NCBI GenBank assembly: GCA_023382675.1
Contig: JAHDWN010000044.1
Location: 1-54,063 of the forward strand
Origin: Anaerolineae bacterium
GTDB lineage: Bacteria; Chloroflexota; Anaerolineae; Aggregatilineales; Phototrophicaceae
Direction of reading: 5' to 3'
Length of the DNA: 54,063 nt
Under the pieces are notes generated by a model that had not been told where the DNA came from, ran no database searches, and saw only the letters and a list, made by a program, of their open reading frames with translations. The position numbers and the translations under genes were made by a program. Shown here piece after piece: positions 43,935 to 51,964 of the stretch (positions are counted from its first letter, which is position 1; the number at the start of each line of letters is the position of its first letter).

Positions 43935-46327
43935 CCATGCGCAACGCGAACCATGCGAAAGCATTTGTCATCATTCTGGTCGTGATCTGTATGGCGATCA
44001 TGATCACCCCACTCCATGCTCAAGGCGATGAGCAACTCGACAGCGTTCTCACGATGGATCCGTTAGCGCCACAACCAGTTGGAGCGCGAACAGAGATCAC
44101 GGCTCGGCTGTCCAACGTTGAAGGCCGTGGCAACCCCAACAAAGTGTTGATCTTCTACCTCAATGGTGAGTCCTTGCGCCGAATTCGCACCGATGAAAAT
44201 GGCGTTGCGACGGTTCTACTGCCAGAACTGCGCATTGGCATGTATACCGTCCAGGTTGTTTTTGAAGGCACCCAGGCCTATAGAGCAGCGATTGTGTCGA
44301 TGGATTTCGAGGTGCGCGGAGCCACACTCAGCATCGTTTCTATCCCGCCGCTGCCAAATATCGAGTTTTCGTTGGATGGAGAGCTGTTTGCGACCGGAGA
44401 AGACGGTATCGCGCGGATTCAAGTAGCCGACATGGGCACGTACTCGCTTGAAGTGCTGCTCCCGCCAGATACGGAGGTCGTGGAGAATACGCGCGCAACG
44501 TTTGACCGTTGGAAAGACGGTTTCCAACCTCAGCGTTCGGTGACTATTCACGGGGATATTTCACTGGAAGCAGGCTTTGCGATCAGTCATCCAGTGAGTC
44601 AGACCTTCATCGATTTGCAGGGACAACCGGTCGAACAAGAGCGAATTGAGGCAATCTCGCTCAAAGGCACCGATGGATCGCGCTTTACGTTTCCTGATGG
44701 CGAAGAGCGATGGCTGCGGGCAGGGCGGGTCGCACGCCGATCATTTGGATTGGAATTGGCTCCTATTCAGTATTCGATCGAGAGTGTCATGATCACGGGG
44801 TCGAACGTGGTCAATCAGTATCAACAGAGATTCTTTGTTGAACCGAGGGAAGTGTGGCCGATTCAACTCTTGCTCTATCATGCGGTCCTTCGAGCCAAGG
44901 ATGCGCTTTTCGGTTTCTCTTTGGGCACTGCTCTCCGACTGGAGTACCCAAATGGGTATGTTGAAGAGCTACCCTTTAACGACAACAATGAAGTAGTCAC
45001 AGGCAAATTGGCCCGCGGCGTTTATCGAGTCCAGGTTCTAGGTGTCCCAGGAATGGCCCCAGTAACGCCCATGGCCTTGTCGCGCGATCAGGATGTCGAC
45101 CTCAAGGTTCTAAGCGCACTTGACATCGGACTAGGCGCGGTTCTTGGAGTCGTTGGTGCGCTTGGCTTGCTCCTCTACGGACGTCCGCACCTTCCACGTG
45201 TCGCCCTGCAAACATCCGTTGACATTCTGCTCCTGCGTTTTTTGCGGAAGCCAACTGCTGTACCCGAGACCGCGGCGAACCCGGCTCCCCGCCCAATGCC
45301 TGCCCGGGCAGCGTCTGTCCTCATTCCACAGCCAGTACTTGCCTTGGATAGCGCGCCCAGCGCAGGAGTATTGTACGGGAAGGAAGAAAGCAGCCCAGCA
45401 GTATCGAACGGGGCGCACGACGACCTCGTCTCCGCGATTATCGACGTGTCAGTCAAGAACCCCTGGCTTGGACGCAGACAGGTGGCCGAAGCGTTGCAGA
45501 AGGAAGATATTTCGATCTCACCGTCCCGCGTTCGCGCCGTTCGCCTGCGCTACAAACTGGAGACATTTGATCAGCGGGTTGTCTGGCTCAAGCGCTACAT
45601 CATTGCCAATCGAAAGAGGCATCTAACCAGCGCCCAACATGCGGCGCTTGACCGGGTGCATGAACAGCACAAATTGGAAGCAGAGACATTCGCACCCTAC
45701 CCTGGGTACCTGGGCACACAAGATAGTTTCTATGTTGGTCACCTGGAAGGTCTCGGTCACGTCTACCAGCAGACCTTCATTGATGTGCACAGCGGTCTTG
45801 CTTTCGTGCGCGTATACAATGCGCGCAATGCACAGACCGCCATCGACATGCTTGAGCATCATGTTCTGCCTTGGTTCCGCAGGCGACGAATGCCCATACG
45901 GTGCATCCTGACAGATCGGGGTAAAGAATACACCGCGCTTCAAAAGGATGAGGCCTACACTGACTTCCTGGCGACTTGGGGCATCAGTCACAGCAAAACG
46001 GTAGCCAAAAGTGCTCAGCATAATCGCATTTGTTCACGGTTCCATCGCGAAATGCGAAAACGCTTTTACACGGTCATTCTCGAAGATAATCAGTTCCAAT
46101 CGTTGGGCGCTTTGCAGCAGGAGATCGATGTATGGATAGATGGGTGCAACTCCGAATTCGTTAGCAAGGAGAGAAATGGCCTTACACCAGTACAGGCATT
46201 CCTTGCGGGAGAAACGCCGCTTCTCGGCAACCGGCGTAAAGCGGCGTCTCAGCAAGTCGGCAATGGGACGCATGCCCAGCAACCGGATGAGATTGTATCG
46301 ACGACTTTTGCGGAAGTGTCCAAGTGA
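43931..46327 (+). CDS. Membrane-anchored Ig-like protein fused to a cytoplasmic integrase-type (IS481/IS3) domain lacking the catalytic Glu
   Basis: The 798-residue frame is continuous. Residues 1-35 form a signal sequence (AFVIILVVICMAIMITPLHA). Residues 40-390 are beta-rich, with Ig-like features (VLIFYLNGESLRRIRTDENG). A membrane segment (about 397-416, IGLGAVLGVVGALGLLLYG) is followed by basic RPHLPR, placing the rest in the cytoplasm. After a Pro/Ala linker comes an HTH (WLGRRQVAEALQKEDISISP, near 508) and an integrase fold with D598 (GTQDSFYVGHLEG) and D662 (ILTDRGKEY). The third acid, expected 40 residues later as in ICERFH, is S702 (ICSRFH). Cut-and-paste activity is therefore unlikely. 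No IS ends or target duplications were seen. It is probably a domesticated, membrane-tethered DNA-binding protein; its role is unknown. Confidence 0.85.
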   Translation: MTMRNANHAKAFVIILVVICMAIMITPLHAQGDEQLDSVLTMDPLAPQPVGARTEITARLSNVEGRGNPNKVLIFYLNGESLRRIRTDENGVATVLLPELRIGMYTVQVVFEGTQAYRAAIVSMDFEVRGATLSIVSIPPLPNIEFSLDGELFATGEDGIARIQVADMGTYSLEVLLPPDTEVVENTRATFDRWKDGFQPQRSVTIHGDISLEAGFAISHPVSQTFIDLQGQPVEQERIEAISLKGTDGSRFTFPDGEERWLRAGRVARRSFGLELAPIQYSIESVMITGSNVVNQYQQRFFVEPREVWPIQLLLYHAVLRAKDALFGFSLGTALRLEYPNGYVEELPFNDNNEVVTGKLARGVYRVQVLGVPGMAPVTPMALSRDQDVDLKVLSALDIGLGAVLGVVGALGLLLYGRPHLPRVALQTSVDILLLRFLRKPTAVPETAANPAPRPMPARAASVLIPQPVLALDSAPSAGVLYGKEESSPAVSNGAHDDLVSAIIDVSVKNPWLGRRQVAEALQKEDISISPSRVRAVRLRYKLETFDQRVVWLKRYIIANRKRHLTSAQHAALDRVHEQHKLEAETFAPYPGYLGTQDSFYVGHLEGLGHVYQQTFIDVHSGLAFVRVYNARNAQTAIDMLEHHVLPWFRRRRMPIRCILTDRGKEYTALQKDEAYTDFLATWGISHSKTVAKSAQHNRICSRFHREMRKRFYTVILEDNQFQSLGALQQEIDVWIDGCNSEFVSKERNGLTPVQAFLAGETPLLGNRRKAASQQVGNGTHAQQPDEIVSTTFAEVSK

Positions 46328-46407
46328 ACAGCGCACATTCTCCTCGATCGGTAACACGTCTTCAAGCGCAATCACGTTCCTGTTTGTTCAGGCACAAGTC
46401 TCTGGGT

Positions 46408-47541
46408 ATGTCAGACGCTTTGCCCCGCACTTGTAAGCGGATTACCATCAAACGAACCATCCTCCTGCTTGGCCTTTTCATTGGCCTCTTTTTTGAACGT
46501 CCAGCAGTCGTGTTGGGGCAAGTCGATTCGCGAGATCCCGTTCCCTTTATGGCGTACTACTACATCTGGTATTCACCCGCATCCTGGGATCGAGCGAAGA
46601 CCGATTATCCAATCCTGGGCCGTTACAGCAGTGACGACCGCGCAGTGATGGAACAGCATGTACGCTGGGCGCAGGAAGCCGGTATCGATGGCTTCATCGT
46701 GAGTTGGAAAGCGACGCCGCAGCTCAACAGGCGTCTCCAGTTGTTGATAGACGTTGCCACAGAGGCAGATTTCTCGCTCTGGATCATCTATCAGGGACTC
46801 GATTTCGACCGCAATCCGCTGACTATTGACCAGATCGATCACGATTTGGCTTTCTTTGTATCGAACTATGCCCATAATCCCGTTTTTCACATGTATAACC
46901 AGCCGGTTGTGATCTGGTCTGGCACGTGGGAATTCACAGCCGCCGAGATTAGCACTATTAGCAGCGGCTACCGCCGCGAACTCCTGATATTGGCATCCGA
47001 ACGCAGCGTCGAAGGCTACCAGCGACTTGCACACGCCGTTGACGGCAACGCTTATTACTGGTCATCCGTAGACCCATTCAACACACCAAACTACGAAACG
47101 AAGCTGATTGAGATGGGTGAAGCAGTCCATCAACGCGACGGGCTCTGGGTCGCTCCAGCAGCGCCGGGCTTTGATGCGCGTTTGGTCGGCGGTACCCGCG
47201 TCATTTCGCGCAACGGCGGCGATACATTCAGGCAGGAGTTGAACGCCGCTGTCCGATCAAGTCCCGATGCGATTGGCATCATTAGCTGGAATGAATTTAG
47301 CGAAAACAGTCACATTGAGCCTAGCGTTAATTACGGAACAGAAGCACTCAATATGCTGATAGGGGGGGAGCTTAATCTGGCGACGCCAATAATGGATTTC
47401 GACTCCAGCGCGCCGGGCACAACTGATTTCAACGACTCCTATAACATTATTGTCTTTACAGGTGTGTTTCTGTTCATGGGCGTAATGATTGCGGCCACGA
47501 TCGTGCGCCGCGCCAAACACAGCGCGGTATCAGAAGGGTAG
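46408..47541 (+). CDS. Membrane-anchored GH99-like glycoside hydrolase
   Basis: Translation probably starts at ATG 46408, giving 377 residues with a signal sequence (ITIKRTILLLGLFIGLFFER); a GTG at 46324 overlapping the previous gene is less likely. The domain begins VPFMAYYYIWYSPASWDRAK and has AQEAGIDGFIVSWKATPQLN. The ExxE pair of GH99-type enzymes lies in SWNEFSENSHIEP (E296 and E299), where the other GH99-like protein has NEWHEGTQIEP. A C-terminal membrane segment (YNIIVFTGVFLFMGVMIAAT) and basic tail anchor it with the catalytic part outside. It may trim or remodel the glycan made by the neighbouring transferases. Substrate unknown. Confidence 0.75.
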   Translation: MSDALPRTCKRITIKRTILLLGLFIGLFFERPAVVLGQVDSRDPVPFMAYYYIWYSPASWDRAKTDYPILGRYSSDDRAVMEQHVRWAQEAGIDGFIVSWKATPQLNRRLQLLIDVATEADFSLWIIYQGLDFDRNPLTIDQIDHDLAFFVSNYAHNPVFHMYNQPVVIWSGTWEFTAAEISTISSGYRRELLILASERSVEGYQRLAHAVDGNAYYWSSVDPFNTPNYETKLIEMGEAVHQRDGLWVAPAAPGFDARLVGGTRVISRNGGDTFRQELNAAVRSSPDAIGIISWNEFSENSHIEPSVNYGTEALNMLIGGELNLATPIMDFDSSAPGTTDFNDSYNIIVFTGVFLFMGVMIAATIVRRAKHSAVSEG

Positions 47542-47713
47542 CTCGCGTAATGTTGGATTTTGGGTTGCAAGATGTGCAGTGGTTTGTGGCGATCTTCCCC
47601 CGGATAGAATCGCCGTTCGATCTGTTTGTGGTTTCGGAACACAGGTTCATGACCGATCACGCTGCCGTCGGTTCTGATGAGAACCCAATGGGTCGAGAAA
47701 GGAATGATGACCT

Positions 47714-48394
47714 GTGAAGAGCGATAACCTGCGAGACGTTGTGAAGAAGGCAGATGATCTCATAAAGGCAGGGCAATACCAGAATGCCTGGAATGTGCTT
47801 GTGCCATTCAAGAACGAACCGGCCGTCCAGAAGCGCCTCCAATGGTTGCGGCAGAACCGTGAACGAACCATGCAGTCAGGGAGTTTTCAGACTTTAGCAT
47901 CAAAGAGACGCCCCGGCTACCGACTGTTCTTGCTTGGGACATTTGTGGTCATCGTCGGGCTTGGGCTGGTCGCGCTGTACCGGATGTCGATTCAGAACGT
48001 GGCAGACACTTCACCCGGCGACACATCAGCGAACGCGCTTCTTAGCCCGGCAGCCACGATTGTCCGGCCGACCGAAGACCCTACAGAAGTGGATTTGCAG
48101 CAAGAATTGCGGGATTGGTTCATGACAGTCGATGGCGTTGAAAGCGTTCTTTCGCTGGATGTGGACGTACCGGGCGATCAGCCGCCACTGATCTTTGCGG
48201 AGATCATCGTCGCGGACGGTTTCAACGATACCCGCATCCCGGATACTTTCATGCACCGACTGAATGAGGCGCTGAGCACGACGCAGTACAGCGATTTTGT
48301 GATCATCGTCAAGGATCAGATGAAAGCGGTTGAATACGGGCTTGATACCGAGAGCCTGTCCTGGCATCAGACGGAACTGGCATCGGTTGGTTAG
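47714..48394 (+). CDS. Single-pass membrane protein of unknown function
   Basis: The 226-residue product starts at GTG, with AAAGGA about 10 bases upstream. Residues 1-70 are charged and helical and look like one TPR-type hairpin (ADDLIKAGQYQNAWNVLVPF). A membrane segment follows (about 73-94, LFLLGTFVVIVGLGLVALYR). The extracytoplasmic part (about 95-226) begins with a Thr/Pro linker and contains an alpha/beta domain (VDLQQELRDWFMTVDGVESV and LIFAEIIVADGFNDTRIPDT). I do not recognise the family. Position between the GH99-like gene and the beta-helix genes suggests a role in surface assembly, but the gaps on both sides leave it unclear whether it shares a transcript. Confidence 0.7.
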   Translation: MKSDNLRDVVKKADDLIKAGQYQNAWNVLVPFKNEPAVQKRLQWLRQNRERTMQSGSFQTLASKRRPGYRLFLLGTFVVIVGLGLVALYRMSIQNVADTSPGDTSANALLSPAATIVRPTEDPTEVDLQQELRDWFMTVDGVESVLSLDVDVPGDQPPLIFAEIIVADGFNDTRIPDTFMHRLNEALSTTQYSDFVIIVKDQMKAVEYGLDTESLSWHQTELASVG

Positions 48395-48429
48395 TCAATG
48401 CGAGGAACGGAGAGGTATTGCGACTCATG

Positions 48430-48524
48430 TAGTCTACATCGCATCAAACTCAGTGGACCGGGTTTGCTTTGAAGTGTTCTAAGTCGCGAGACGCGGGCCT
48501 CCTTTTTTCAGGAGATTTACGGTT
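48430..48524 (+). promoter_or_regulatory. Leader conserved between the two beta-helix genes (copy 1)
   Basis: Upstream of this gene and of the one at 51,965 the same landmarks recur in order: ATCAAA, TCGCGA, GCGGG and TCAGGAG, then a GTTATG start context. TCAGGAG is the ribosome-binding site. The leader was evidently duplicated together with the gene. Confidence 0.5.
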
Positions 48525-51500
48525 ATGAGCAAAAGTACACGGGCAGCCAAATTCATCTTCAGCGGGATCTCATTGCTCCTTGCGCTGCTTGCATTTGCAC
48601 CTGTCTTTGGTCAACCCACGCTGAGCTTTGACGTCACGCGCGATGGGAGCACCAGCACCTACCACGCCATCTCGCAGACCACCTCCTCGTCCTACACCGG
48701 GACGCTCAAATCTGTGGTGGAGAGCGCTGTCAGCGAACTTGTCTCGTTTGGCGGAGGCAACATCTTCTTCGCGGCCGGCGATTTCGACCTGGGATCGGAC
48801 TTCTTCAAGCTCTACGACCCGACCGACATTGTGTTCGCCGGTCAAGGGATCGACGTCACGATCATCCGCAACTTCTCGAGTGCGTCAGCGGATACCGAGC
48901 CGTTCAATTGCTCCAATTGCGACAGGCTCACGATCCGAGACATGACGATCTCTGCTGGCGGCCCGGTGCGTACCACCAGCGATGCAATCGACCTGGACGA
49001 TGGCGATGATAACCTGATCGAGCGGGTCAAAATTACGAATTCGCGTGGTCGCGGCATCGTCTTCGATGGCAAAGGACCGGGTGGACACGCAGATGGAAAC
49101 ACCGTGCGCGACTGCATCATCACCGGCCCGATGGATCAGGATGGAATCCAGATGTTGGCCTCCAGCAACAACCGCATCGAAAACTGTCATATCTCCGACG
49201 TGGGTCGGCACGGCATCTATGCCAACAAATCCAGTTCCAGCGCTGCCCAACCCAACAAACCATCAGACGATAATGTTATTAGTGGCAACCTGATAGAACG
49301 GGCTGGCAGCAGTGGCATCTCGGCTAACAGCGGCAACCGTAATCTCATCACGGGCAATACCGTTCTGAGCAGCGCAGTCAATGGTATCTTGATCACCACC
49401 AGCTCATCGCTCCCCTGCAATGACAACGTCGTGGAATTTAACACAGCGACCGCGAATCAGACCTATGGACTCAACATCACAAGCGCGTCCTGCAACCGCA
49501 CCGTGGTGACGGATAACAACTTTGCGGACAACGGTACCGGCGCCATTCGCGATATGGGGACGAATACAATCTACAGCCAGTCCGGTACGCCGACGAATAC
49601 GCCCGTAATACCGCCCACAGCGACGGGTATTCCACCGACGAGCACGCCGGTGCCGCCGACCAACACGCCCGTCAGCGGAGGAACGCTGACACTAACCGCG
49701 ACGGCGGACACTTACGTCAACAGTTCGAGTACGGGCAGTAACTATGGCACCAGCTCATCGCTCCGGACAGACAACTCGCCGACGATCAATACCTACCTGC
49801 GTTTCCAGGTGCCCAACCTCTCCGGCAATATTCTCGGTGCTACGCTGCGGGTCTATGCCAACTCAGCATCGAGCATGGGTTACGAGGTGCGCGGCACGAC
49901 CGGCGCCTGGGACGAGGTGACTATCACCTATAGCAATGCGCCCGCCTTCGGCGGCAGTGTCGGCAGCTCGGGCGCAATCACCAGCAATAGCTGGACCCAG
50001 GTGGATGTGACCGCGCTCGTAACAGGCAGTGGTCAGGTCAACTTCGTGATGACCTCGACCAGCAACACAGCGACGAGTTTCTCGAGCCGAGAAGGCGCCA
50101 ATCCACCAGAGTTGATTGTCGAGGTGATTGACGGCCCACTGCCGACGAATACGCCGCTGCCAGCGACGAACACACCGCTGCCCCCTACCGATACGCCGCT
50201 CCCACAAACCCACACACCACTGCCACCGACGATCACGCCATTACCACCAACCGATACACCCATACCACCGACGAGCACACCGATACCGGCGACCAACACG
50301 CCCGTCAGCGGTGGGACACTCACACTGACCGCAATGGCAGACAGTTACGTCAACTCCTCGAGCTCCGGCAGCAATTATGGGAGCAGCACGGCGATCCGCA
50401 CGGACAACTCTCCGGTGATCAACAGCTACCTGCGCTTTGAGGTACCCGCACTTTCTGGCAGCATCACTAGCGCCACGCTGAGGGTCTATGCCAACTCATC
50501 ATCCAGCGTCGGTTACGCGGTGCACGGGACGACCGGCGCCTGGGACGAAGTGACTATCACCTATAGCAATGCGCCAGCCTTCGGCACTAGTGTCGGCAGT
50601 TCGGGAGCTATCACCGCCAAGACCTGGACGCAGGTGGACGTGACGGCGCTGTTGATCGGTGGTGGTCAGGTCAATTTCGTGATGACCTCGACCAGCAATA
50701 CAGCGACGAGTTTCTCCAGTCGCGAAGGTGCCAATCCGCCCGAGCTGGTTATCAGCGTTGCTGGTTCCCCATCGGCGAATGTCGTGAGCGATCCGGTCAC
50801 GGGGGCCGTGCCACTACCCGACACACTGGTGCCAGCGACGGTCACGCCAGAGTCACCGACACTCACTCCACTGCCGCCAACCAACACACCAGAACCACCG
50901 ACGGTTACACCTGTGCCAGCGATCGACACTCCGCTGCCACCAACTAAGACTCCGGAGCCACCGACAGTCACGCCGGAACCGGCGACGATCACACCTGTGC
51001 CAGCGACCGGGACGCCGCTGCCACCAACCAGCACTCCGGTGCCACCGACGGTCACGCCGGAATCGGCGACGATCACACCTGTGCCAGCGACCGAGACACC
51101 GCTGCCACCGACCAGTACCCCGGTGCCGACGCTGCCGCCGTTCGCCACACCAACACCGGTTCCACCCACTGACACACCTGTGGCGACGCTGCCGCCGTTC
51201 CCGACGCCAACGCCTGTGCCGTCAACAGACACGCCGACACCGCCGACTGTCACGGCGATCCCACCAACGAACACCCCACTCCCGACTGGGCCGACCTTCT
51301 ACCGGGCGATCAATCTCAATGGCAATCCGGTCGTGGTTGATGGCAACAGCTGGGACGGTAGTGGTGCCGCGAATTTCACCACCAACGGTATGCCAGCGTG
51401 CAATCCGTGGATGCCAACAGTGCCATCGACCGACGCGGCACGCACGACGATGATCCAGTGTTACGTCCAGCATTGGGCGCACAACATGGTCATGACAAAT

Positions 51501-51746
51501 GTGCCCGAGGGTACGTATCAGGTGTACCTGTATGTCTGGCTCGACTGGGCGGACCCGAATCCGCAGCCATTCAATGTCCAGATCGAAGGGCAGACGGTCG
51601 CTACAGGCATCCTGGTGAGCACGTCAGGTGAATGGCAGCGGATAGGACCGTACACAGCAAGCATCGCCGATGGCAGCATAGACGTCACCACAAGCGAGGG
51701 ATTGCCCAATGTGTCGGGTCTTGAAGTCTGGAGGGCGGGAAGTTAG
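48525..51746 (+). CDS. Secreted beta-helix protein with two CBM96/DNRLRE domains, Thr-Pro linkers and a malectin-like domain
   Basis: The 1073-residue protein has a signal peptide ([20 protein letters not shown]). A right-handed parallel beta-helix (about 60-350) follows, made of N-x-I/V ladders such as [20 protein letters not shown] and [20 protein letters not shown]. Two DNRLRE/CBM96-like domains (about 385-530 and 600-745) each end [12 protein letters not shown]. They are separated and followed by Thr-Pro-rich linkers with TNTPLPP-like units. The last 150 residues look like a malectin-type sugar-binding domain ([20 protein letters not shown]). Such beta-helices often bind or cleave acidic polysaccharides, but no catalytic site was identified. 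It is probably a surface carbohydrate-binding protein. A tandem paralogue follows. Confidence 0.88.
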   Translation: MSKSTRAAKFIFSGISLLLALLAFAPVFGQPTLSFDVTRDGSTSTYHAISQTTSSSYTGTLKSVVESAVSELVSFGGGNIFFAAGDFDLGSDFFKLYDPTDIVFAGQGIDVTIIRNFSSASADTEPFNCSNCDRLTIRDMTISAGGPVRTTSDAIDLDDGDDNLIERVKITNSRGRGIVFDGKGPGGHADGNTVRDCIITGPMDQDGIQMLASSNNRIENCHISDVGRHGIYANKSSSSAAQPNKPSDDNVISGNLIERAGSSGISANSGNRNLITGNTVLSSAVNGILITTSSSLPCNDNVVEFNTATANQTYGLNITSASCNRTVVTDNNFADNGTGAIRDMGTNTIYSQSGTPTNTPVIPPTATGIPPTSTPVPPTNTPVSGGTLTLTATADTYVNSSSTGSNYGTSSSLRTDNSPTINTYLRFQVPNLSGNILGATLRVYANSASSMGYEVRGTTGAWDEVTITYSNAPAFGGSVGSSGAITSNSWTQVDVTALVTGSGQVNFVMTSTSNTATSFSSREGANPPELIVEVIDGPLPTNTPLPATNTPLPPTDTPLPQTHTPLPPTITPLPPTDTPIPPTSTPIPATNTPVSGGTLTLTAMADSYVNSSSSGSNYGSSTAIRTDNSPVINSYLRFEVPALSGSITSATLRVYANSSSSVGYAVHGTTGAWDEVTITYSNAPAFGTSVGSSGAITAKTWTQVDVTALLIGGGQVNFVMTSTSNTATSFSSREGANPPELVISVAGSPSANVVSDPVTGAVPLPDTLVPATVTPESPTLTPLPPTNTPEPPTVTPVPAIDTPLPPTKTPEPPTVTPEPATITPVPATGTPLPPTSTPVPPTVTPESATITPVPATETPLPPTSTPVPTLPPFATPTPVPPTDTPVATLPPFPTPTPVPSTDTPTPPTVTAIPPTNTPLPTGPTFYRAINLNGNPVVVDGNSWDGSGAANFTTNGMPACNPWMPTVPSTDAARTTMIQCYVQHWAHNMVMTNVPEGTYQVYLYVWLDWADPNPQPFNVQIEGQTVATGILVSTSGEWQRIGPYTASIADGSIDVTTSEGLPNVSGLEVWRAGS
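50818..51290 (+). repeat. Thr-Pro linker repeats in the first beta-helix gene
   Basis: About 470 bases encode imperfect 6-7-residue units of the PPTNTP/PATITP type. Shorter runs of the same kind lie at 49,590-49,675 and 50,130-50,310. They act as extended linkers between surface domains. Confidence 0.85.
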
Positions 51747-51769
51747 ACCCATAATCATAGCTCACGTGC

Positions 51770-51811
51770 GCGGCTGGTGCCCGCCAGAACCTATAAGCGA
51801 GCACCAGCCGC
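51770..51811 (+). terminator. Perfect 11 bp hairpin after the first beta-helix gene
   Basis: GCGGCTGGTGC (51,770-51,780) and GCACCAGCCGC (51,801-51,811) enclose 20 bases. The hairpin begins 24 bases after the stop. No T-run follows. It probably terminates or attenuates transcription before the paralogue. Confidence 0.6.
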
Positions 51812-51869
51812 AAATGCCTGAGACAGTGTCGTCTTGAGCAGCATCAAAGCAACAGAGCATGTGATTAGG

Positions 51870-51964
51870 GTCGGATCAAATTGGCTCGGCGGGAACAAGG
51901 TTGCACTCTTGCAAGGAACGATATCGCGATGAGCGGGTCCCGTTATTTCAGGAGGCAGACAGTT
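51870..51964 (+). promoter_or_regulatory. Leader conserved between the two beta-helix genes (copy 2)
   Basis: Carries the same ordered landmarks as the leader at 48,430 (ATCAAA, TCGCGA, GCGGG, TCAGGAG, GTTATG), with the intervening bases diverged. Confidence 0.5.

Noticed and set aside
48395-48524. Possible riboswitch (cyclic di-GMP type) in the beta-helix leader
   Set aside because: A few riboswitch-like words occur, but the conserved core and paired arms could not be assembled.
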